From assembly GCF_014901205.1 (NCBI RefSeq), contig NZ_JACNMU010000007.1, forward strand, positions 1 through 64,000: a stretch of 64,000 bases of DNA. The letters run 5' to 3'. Origin of the DNA: Meridianimarinicoccus sp. MJW13 (GTDB lineage Bacteria; Pseudomonadota; Alphaproteobacteria; Rhodobacterales; Rhodobacteraceae). The notes beneath the pieces are model-generated. The model saw only the letters and a list, made by a program, of their open reading frames with translations, was not told the origin of the DNA and ran no database searches. Both the position numbers and the translations under genes were made by a program. The first letter of the stretch is position 1, and every line of letters begins with the position of its first letter. Shown piece after piece: positions 59,900 to 64,000 of the stretch.

Positions 59900-60909
59900 G
59901 CTTTCTGATCGACGGGCTGCAATACGCCAACTGGTCCGAAAAGATCTTTCGCCAGATGCGAGAGGGGGGCGTGGATGCTGTCCACGTCACCATCACCTAT
60001 CACGAAACCTTCCGCGAAACGGTGCTGCAGATCGAGCGGTGGAACCGCTGGTTCGAGACCTATCCGGACCTGATCTTTCAGGGTCGGACAGCCGCCGACG
60101 TAGACCTGGCGCGCAAGACCGGGCGCACGGCGATCTTCTTTGGCTCGCAGAACCCGTCCTGCATCGAGGATGACATCGGACTTGTCGAGGTGATGCACAC
60201 GCTCGGCCTGCGGTTCATGCAACTGACCTACAACAACCAGTCGCTGCTGGCATCGGGTTGCTACGAGGACGAGGACACCGGTCTGACCCGCATGGGCCGC
60301 GCCGTTGTCACCGAGATGAACCGCGTCGGCCTTGTGGTCGACATGAGCCATTCAGGCGAGAAGTCCACTCTGGAGGCGATCGAGCATTCGACGCGCCCGA
60401 TCGCGATCACCCATGCCAACCCGGCAAGCTGGCACCCCGCTTTGCGCAACAAATCCGATGCTCTGCTACGTGCACTGGGGGAAAGCGGCGGCTTTCTGGG
60501 GCTTTCCACCTATCCGCACCACCTGAAAGACGGCAGCGGCTGCACGCTGCAATCCTGGTGCGACATGGCGGCTCTTGCGGTCGATCTGGTCGGACCGGGC
60601 AGCGTCGGGATCGGAACTGATCTTTGCCAGGACCATCCAGACAGCATTGTCGAGTGGATGCGCGTCGGCCGGTGGACCAAGACCATCGACTATGGCGAAG
60701 GCAGTGCGGATGCGCCCGGCTTCCCGCCCATGCCCAGCTGGTTCCATGACAACCGCGATCTGGCTGCGATCCGTCACGGATTGCGCGCCGCAGGGCTGGA
60801 TGCGGCAACGACTGACGGCGTGATGGGCAACAACTGGCACGCCTTTTTCGGCAAGAGCTTCGGCGCACTCTCTGCGCAATCAACCGACAAGACGCGCGCC
60901 GCCGAGTAA
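59896..60909 (+). CDS. M19 (renal dipeptidase)-like protein lacking the N-terminal HxD metal motif
   Basis: This 337-residue protein has the family's barrel and the later metal residues: His152 (D-M-S-H), His173 (I-T-H-A-N) and Asp242 (G-I-G-T-D). The N-terminal D-G-H-N-D of true dipeptidases is replaced by I-D-G-L-Q-Y-A-N-W, so the binuclear site is incomplete. From memory, the Pseudomonas aeruginosa protein in the dimethylglycine/betaine locus shares this form. It is coupled to the dehydrogenase and precedes a BCCT gene, which supports a role in catabolism of a methylated amine. Reaction unknown. Confidence 0.88.
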   Translation: MSFLIDGLQYANWSEKIFRQMREGGVDAVHVTITYHETFRETVLQIERWNRWFETYPDLIFQGRTAADVDLARKTGRTAIFFGSQNPSCIEDDIGLVEVMHTLGLRFMQLTYNNQSLLASGCYEDEDTGLTRMGRAVVTEMNRVGLVVDMSHSGEKSTLEAIEHSTRPIAITHANPASWHPALRNKSDALLRALGESGGFLGLSTYPHHLKDGSGCTLQSWCDMAALAVDLVGPGSVGIGTDLCQDHPDSIVEWMRVGRWTKTIDYGEGSADAPGFPPMPSWFHDNRDLAAIRHGLRAAGLDAATTDGVMGNNWHAFFGKSFGALSAQSTDKTRAAE

Positions 60910-60943
60910 GGCGCAGCATTCACATGATCTGGGAGGACCACAG

Positions 60944-62506
60944 ATGACACGTTCAGCGACACCACAATCAGGCGCCGTATCCGGAGGGATAGACAAAGCG
61001 CTTTTTGCCATCACCGGCGGGTTTATCGCCCTGTTCTGCGCCTATGCATTCTTTGACATCGAAGGGCTTTCTGCGCTTGTCGATGCCGGGTTCGGATTTT
61101 CGGCGCGGTATTTCGGCCTGTATTGGCAAATCCTGCTGTTGGCGACCTTCCTGATCGGCCTTGTGCTGTGTGTTCTGCCTGGCAGCAAGACCGTGATGGG
61201 CGGGCTGACCATGCCGGAATTCAACACCTTCAGCTGGGCCGCCATGATCATGTGCACCCTGCTTGCAGGCGGGGGCGTGTTCTGGGCCGCAGGGGAACCG
61301 ATTGCACATTTTCTGTCGACGCCACCAGTCTTTGGTGATCTGGGCGACGATCCGCAGGCCGTCGCGAACGCGGCGCTGGCACAGAGCTTCCTGCATTGGG
61401 GATTTCTGGCATGGGCGATCCTGGGATCGCTGACCACCGTCATGCTGATGCACTATCACTATGACATGGGTCTGCCGCTGGCACCGCGCACCCTGCTCTA
61501 TCCGGTGTTCGGAGACCGCGCGCTGCACGGGCCGATCGGCCTGATCGCCGACGCATCCTGTGTCATCGCGGTGGTCGCGGGCACCGTGGGGCCGATTGGC
61601 TTTCTGGGTCTGCAGATGTCCTATGGCCTGAACGCATTGACGGGAATTCCCGACAATTTCACCACGCAGGCCGTCGCGGTCCTGGCGCTTGTGGGGGTCT
61701 ATACGGTGTCCGCGATCACCGGTCTGGCCAAAGGCATCAAGGTGCTGTCCCAGATCAACGTGATCCTTGCGGTTGCCTTGCTGGTGTTCATGTTGATCGC
61801 TGGTCCCACAACCGACATATTCTCCGGCTTCTTTGGCGGTATGCAGGTCTATCTTGCCCATTTCATCGATCTGACACTCTACCGTGGCGACGCGGGCGTT
61901 TTCGGTGATCCCGGCTGGCTGGGCTGGTGGACCGTGTTCTTCTGGGGTTGGTTCATGGGCTACGGACCGCTGATGGCGATCTTCATTGCGCGCGTCAGCC
62001 GAGGGCGCTCGATCCGCCAAATCATCATCATGTTGTCGATCGTCGCACCGATCATCACCAACTTCTGGTTCACGATCATCGGTGGATCCGGCATCTTCTT
62101 CGAAATCGCCGAGCCCGGTATCATTTCGGGGCCGTTCGAGGGCTTCAACCTGCCCGCCGGCCTGCTGGCGATCACCCAGGCGATGCCGCTGGGCTTCATC
62201 CTGTCGGTTCTGTTCCTGGCGTTGACGATGTGCTTCGTGGCCACGACCAGCGACTCGATGAGCTATGTGATCTCGACCACCATGTGCGACGGGGAACCCT
62301 CGACCGGACTGCGGGCGTTCTGGGGGATTGCCATGGGGGTGATGGCGTTGATCCTGATCTCGACCGGCGCCGGTGGCATCGGAAAGCTTCAGAGCTTCAT
62401 CGTGATCACGGCGGTGCCCGTGTCCCTGATCCTGCTGCCCTCGCTTTGGGATGCCTTGCGGATCACCTGGATGCTCGGACGCTCGCCGAAACCAGTGCAG
62501 ACCTGA
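60944..62506 (+). CDS. BCCT family (betaine/carnitine/choline-type) transporter
   Basis: This 520-residue protein has about 12 transmembrane helices and the BCCT signatures F-W-A-A-G-E-P-I-A-H in TM4 and the TM8 region W-W-T-V-F-F-W-G-W-F-M-G-Y-G-P-L-M-A-I-F-I-A-R-V-S-R-G-R-S-I-R. The TM8 aromatic box that binds trimethylammonium in BetP (W-W-x-x-W) reads here as W-F-x-x-Y, so substrate may differ. GGGAGGA precedes the ATG. It imports a quaternary ammonium or related zwitterion by proton or sodium symport. Confidence 0.94.
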   Translation: MTRSATPQSGAVSGGIDKALFAITGGFIALFCAYAFFDIEGLSALVDAGFGFSARYFGLYWQILLLATFLIGLVLCVLPGSKTVMGGLTMPEFNTFSWAAMIMCTLLAGGGVFWAAGEPIAHFLSTPPVFGDLGDDPQAVANAALAQSFLHWGFLAWAILGSLTTVMLMHYHYDMGLPLAPRTLLYPVFGDRALHGPIGLIADASCVIAVVAGTVGPIGFLGLQMSYGLNALTGIPDNFTTQAVAVLALVGVYTVSAITGLAKGIKVLSQINVILAVALLVFMLIAGPTTDIFSGFFGGMQVYLAHFIDLTLYRGDAGVFGDPGWLGWWTVFFWGWFMGYGPLMAIFIARVSRGRSIRQIIIMLSIVAPIITNFWFTIIGGSGIFFEIAEPGIISGPFEGFNLPAGLLAITQAMPLGFILSVLFLALTMCFVATTSDSMSYVISTTMCDGEPSTGLRAFWGIAMGVMALILISTGAGGIGKLQSFIVITAVPVSLILLPSLWDALRITWMLGRSPKPVQT

Positions 62507-62574
62507 CATCTCGGTGTGGCGCGGCGCGCCTGCGCCACACCTGCTTCACCCCAGAAACACCAGGAGGAAATGCG

Positions 62575-64000
62575 ATGTCCCTACAAGATCAGAATTCGTC
62601 TTCGGAAACCGCCGCATTCCGGCGTCCGGCATCAGAAGTCATGCGACTTGCGCGGATGGGCAGCAGCCATCCGACCCGTTTGTCCTTCCTCCGTGTGCTT
62701 CTGCGGCGGCTGACCGACGAGGATTGGGTTATCGACCGTCCGGTCTGGGAAGTTGATGCGAAGGGGCTCGGTCATGCGGTGTACCGGGTCAAGGGTCCCG
62801 AACGGACCTACAGCCTTGTCGCATTTTCCCATGACCTGCCTGCCGAGATGCGCTCGGACCGGGTGATCGCGACCGCCTGGGATGCGACTTTCACACTGTT
62901 CGACGGTGATCCGTCGCCCGAGGATATTGCCCGGCTTGGCGACAATGTCCCCTTGCAGGAAGCCGGCCGGATCAGCCCCACGGAACTCACCCTGGCCCGC
63001 GCGAACCGCTCGGTTCGGCTGTTCGACCATGTGGTCGGCGCGCTCTCGCAAGGCCAACAGCCGGACCCCGAGGAAATCGCCGCTGTCGGCTATCTGATGC
63101 GGACGACGGCTGTCTACGGTTCCGGAAAATTCGGCGCGGCGGACCGTGACGACATTGCCGCGCGCCCCGAACTTGCGGCCCCGTTTCAGGTCGAGATGCT
63201 GACAGTGTGGCTGATCCGTGCCTTTACGGTCGATATTGCTGAACACATGGCGGCCGTCAAAGGCGGGGATCGCACGGTCGGGCTGAGCCCCGAGATCCGC
63301 CGGATGCTTGGTGTCGGCAACTCCACCGGGCTGGGCATGGCACCGTTCATCGTCCGGCATCCGGTGCTCCTGAACAACTGGATCATGGCCCGCGAAGAGG
63401 CACTGGCGCGGGTGCGCGCTCAGCCCGGCGCGGCAGACGACGCCGTGGCCGGGATGGGCAAAGCCCTGGATGCGGCGATCCGGAATGCCGACATCTGGCG
63501 GTCGGTGCATCCTGTTCAAGTCGAAAAACTGCACGACCTGCGCCGTGATCTTGCCATGGTATCGGACAAACTGTCTGACTGGGATACACAGCAACCCCGT
63601 CCCTGGGATGCGCTGTGGACATGGGGCTCCGAGACCCTGAGTCACGAAGGGCAAGAGGCGCTGTTGGCTCTGATGCTGGAGCCGCATGGAGACCTGGTGG
63701 ACGATCTTGCCGATCATATGGGGGCCGACGAAGCGGCAACCTTCCGGTTGAACGGGTCAATGCCGATCAAGGATTTGCGGGCCATCCTGGAATCCGAATA
63801 CGCCTGGGCGCTGTCGATCGATTTCACCTCGCCCGAGAACATCGCTCGGTTCTGGTACGTGTCCGAGGAAAAGCTGGAACCTCGCCTGGGCGAGCGCGCC
63901 TCGGAAGAAGGGGCGACCCTGGAACAACCGCTGTGCATCGCCCGACTGATCGCCGAGTTGTATGCGGCATTGCAGGGGTTTGACGACGCGACCCCGGTCG
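62575..64000 (+). CDS. Large protein of unknown family, C-terminus beyond window
   Basis: An ATG at 62575, preceded by CAGGAGGAAATGCG, opens a frame that continues for 475 codons to base 64000 without a stop. The opening is M-S-L-Q-D-Q-N-S-S-S-E-T-A-A-F-R-R. The sequence is mostly helical and soluble, with no signal peptide or TM helix. Distinctive segments are M-R-T-T-A-V-Y-G-S-G-K-F-G (about residue 180), G-V-G-N-S-T-G-L-G-M-A-P-F (about residue 245) and D-A-L-W-T-W-G-S-E-T-L. I recognise no family. It is 68 bp after the BCCT gene and appears to be part of the same operon. Confidence 0.85.
   Translation, partial: MSLQDQNSSSETAAFRRPASEVMRLARMGSSHPTRLSFLRVLLRRLTDEDWVIDRPVWEVDAKGLGHAVYRVKGPERTYSLVAFSHDLPAEMRSDRVIATAWDATFTLFDGDPSPEDIARLGDNVPLQEAGRISPTELTLARANRSVRLFDHVVGALSQGQQPDPEEIAAVGYLMRTTAVYGSGKFGAADRDDIAARPELAAPFQVEMLTVWLIRAFTVDIAEHMAAVKGGDRTVGLSPEIRRMLGVGNSTGLGMAPFIVRHPVLLNNWIMAREEALARVRAQPGAADDAVAGMGKALDAAIRNADIWRSVHPVQVEKLHDLRRDLAMVSDKLSDWDTQQPRPWDALWTWGSETLSHEGQEALLALMLEPHGDLVDDLADHMGADEAATFRLNGSMPIKDLRAILESEYAWALSIDFTSPENIARFWYVSEEKLEPRLGERASEEGATLEQPLCIARLIAELYAALQGFDDATPV

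Overview
The window is about 64 kb of GC-rich DNA with tightly packed genes, typical of a marine-type alphaproteobacterium of the Rhodobacteraceae/Roseobacteraceae. This placement rests on gene content: rpoD next to dnaG, an iscR-suf operon headed by an Irr-type box, VPLPA-CTERM proteins, a Glu/Leu/Phe/Val dehydrogenase, and roseobacter-style small membrane proteins. Most of the window is conserved core genome. Two stretches look accessory: about 29.5-34.2 kb and 53.6-64 kb.

Layout. 0-3.3 kb: the 5' end of pntA (minus strand, cut by the window edge), a membrane methyltransferase-like protein, a GNAT acetyltransferase, a glutamine-amidotransferase-like hydrolase, a WYL regulator and a VOC protein. 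3.4-10.8 kb: pepN, a PlsC-like acyltransferase, a two-gene ABC-2 exporter, nrdR-ribD and a small lipoprotein. 10.9-22.2 kb: dnaG-rpoD, glutamate dehydrogenase, a TetR gene with a small membrane protein, homoserine dehydrogenase, glpX and recJ. 22.2-29.4 kb: two identical tRNA-Glu genes exactly 300 bp apart, a glycosyltransferase, an OpgH-type glucan synthase, a YceI protein, a Gfo/Idh/MocA oxidoreductase, rpoH and an RluD-type pseudouridine synthase. 29.5-34.2 kb: a small membrane protein coupled to an eight-haem cytochrome, a bidirectional terminator, a periplasmic sulfatase, a 650-bp gene-poor stretch and tRNA-Arg.

34.3-43.2 kb is one long minus-strand Fe-S cluster operon: iscR, a NifS-like desulfurase, sufB, a small unknown protein, a cupin, a YbjQ protein, sufC, sufD, two YIP1 membrane proteins and sufS. 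Most junctions are ATGA or TGATG overlaps. The IscR has lost the usual three-cysteine cluster ligands, and a palindrome matching the Irr box lies upstream. 43.2-53.4 kb: an alpha/beta hydrolase, an HD-domain protein, icd, a YitT protein, an Lrp regulator, an SMR pump, typA, two tandem VPLPA-CTERM exported proteins, a MarC protein and hisF-hisE.

From tRNA-Ser (53.6 kb) onward the content changes. There is a DUF411 metal-binding protein, a decayed IS66 element, an exported DUF3604 protein, an IS3-type transposase remnant, and then an apparent catabolic cluster: a divergent LysR regulator facing aldehyde dehydrogenase, an M19 dipeptidase-like protein, a BCCT transporter and a large protein I do not recognise that runs off the window end. 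The M19 protein lacks the N-terminal HxD metal motif. The cluster resembles those that take up and degrade quaternary-ammonium or betaine-like compounds, but the substrate cannot be read from the sequence. I consider this cluster the best candidate for undescribed biology here.

Limits: all assignments come from reading sequence by eye. Start codons were chosen from ribosome-binding sites and family start positions. No database search or structure prediction was run.
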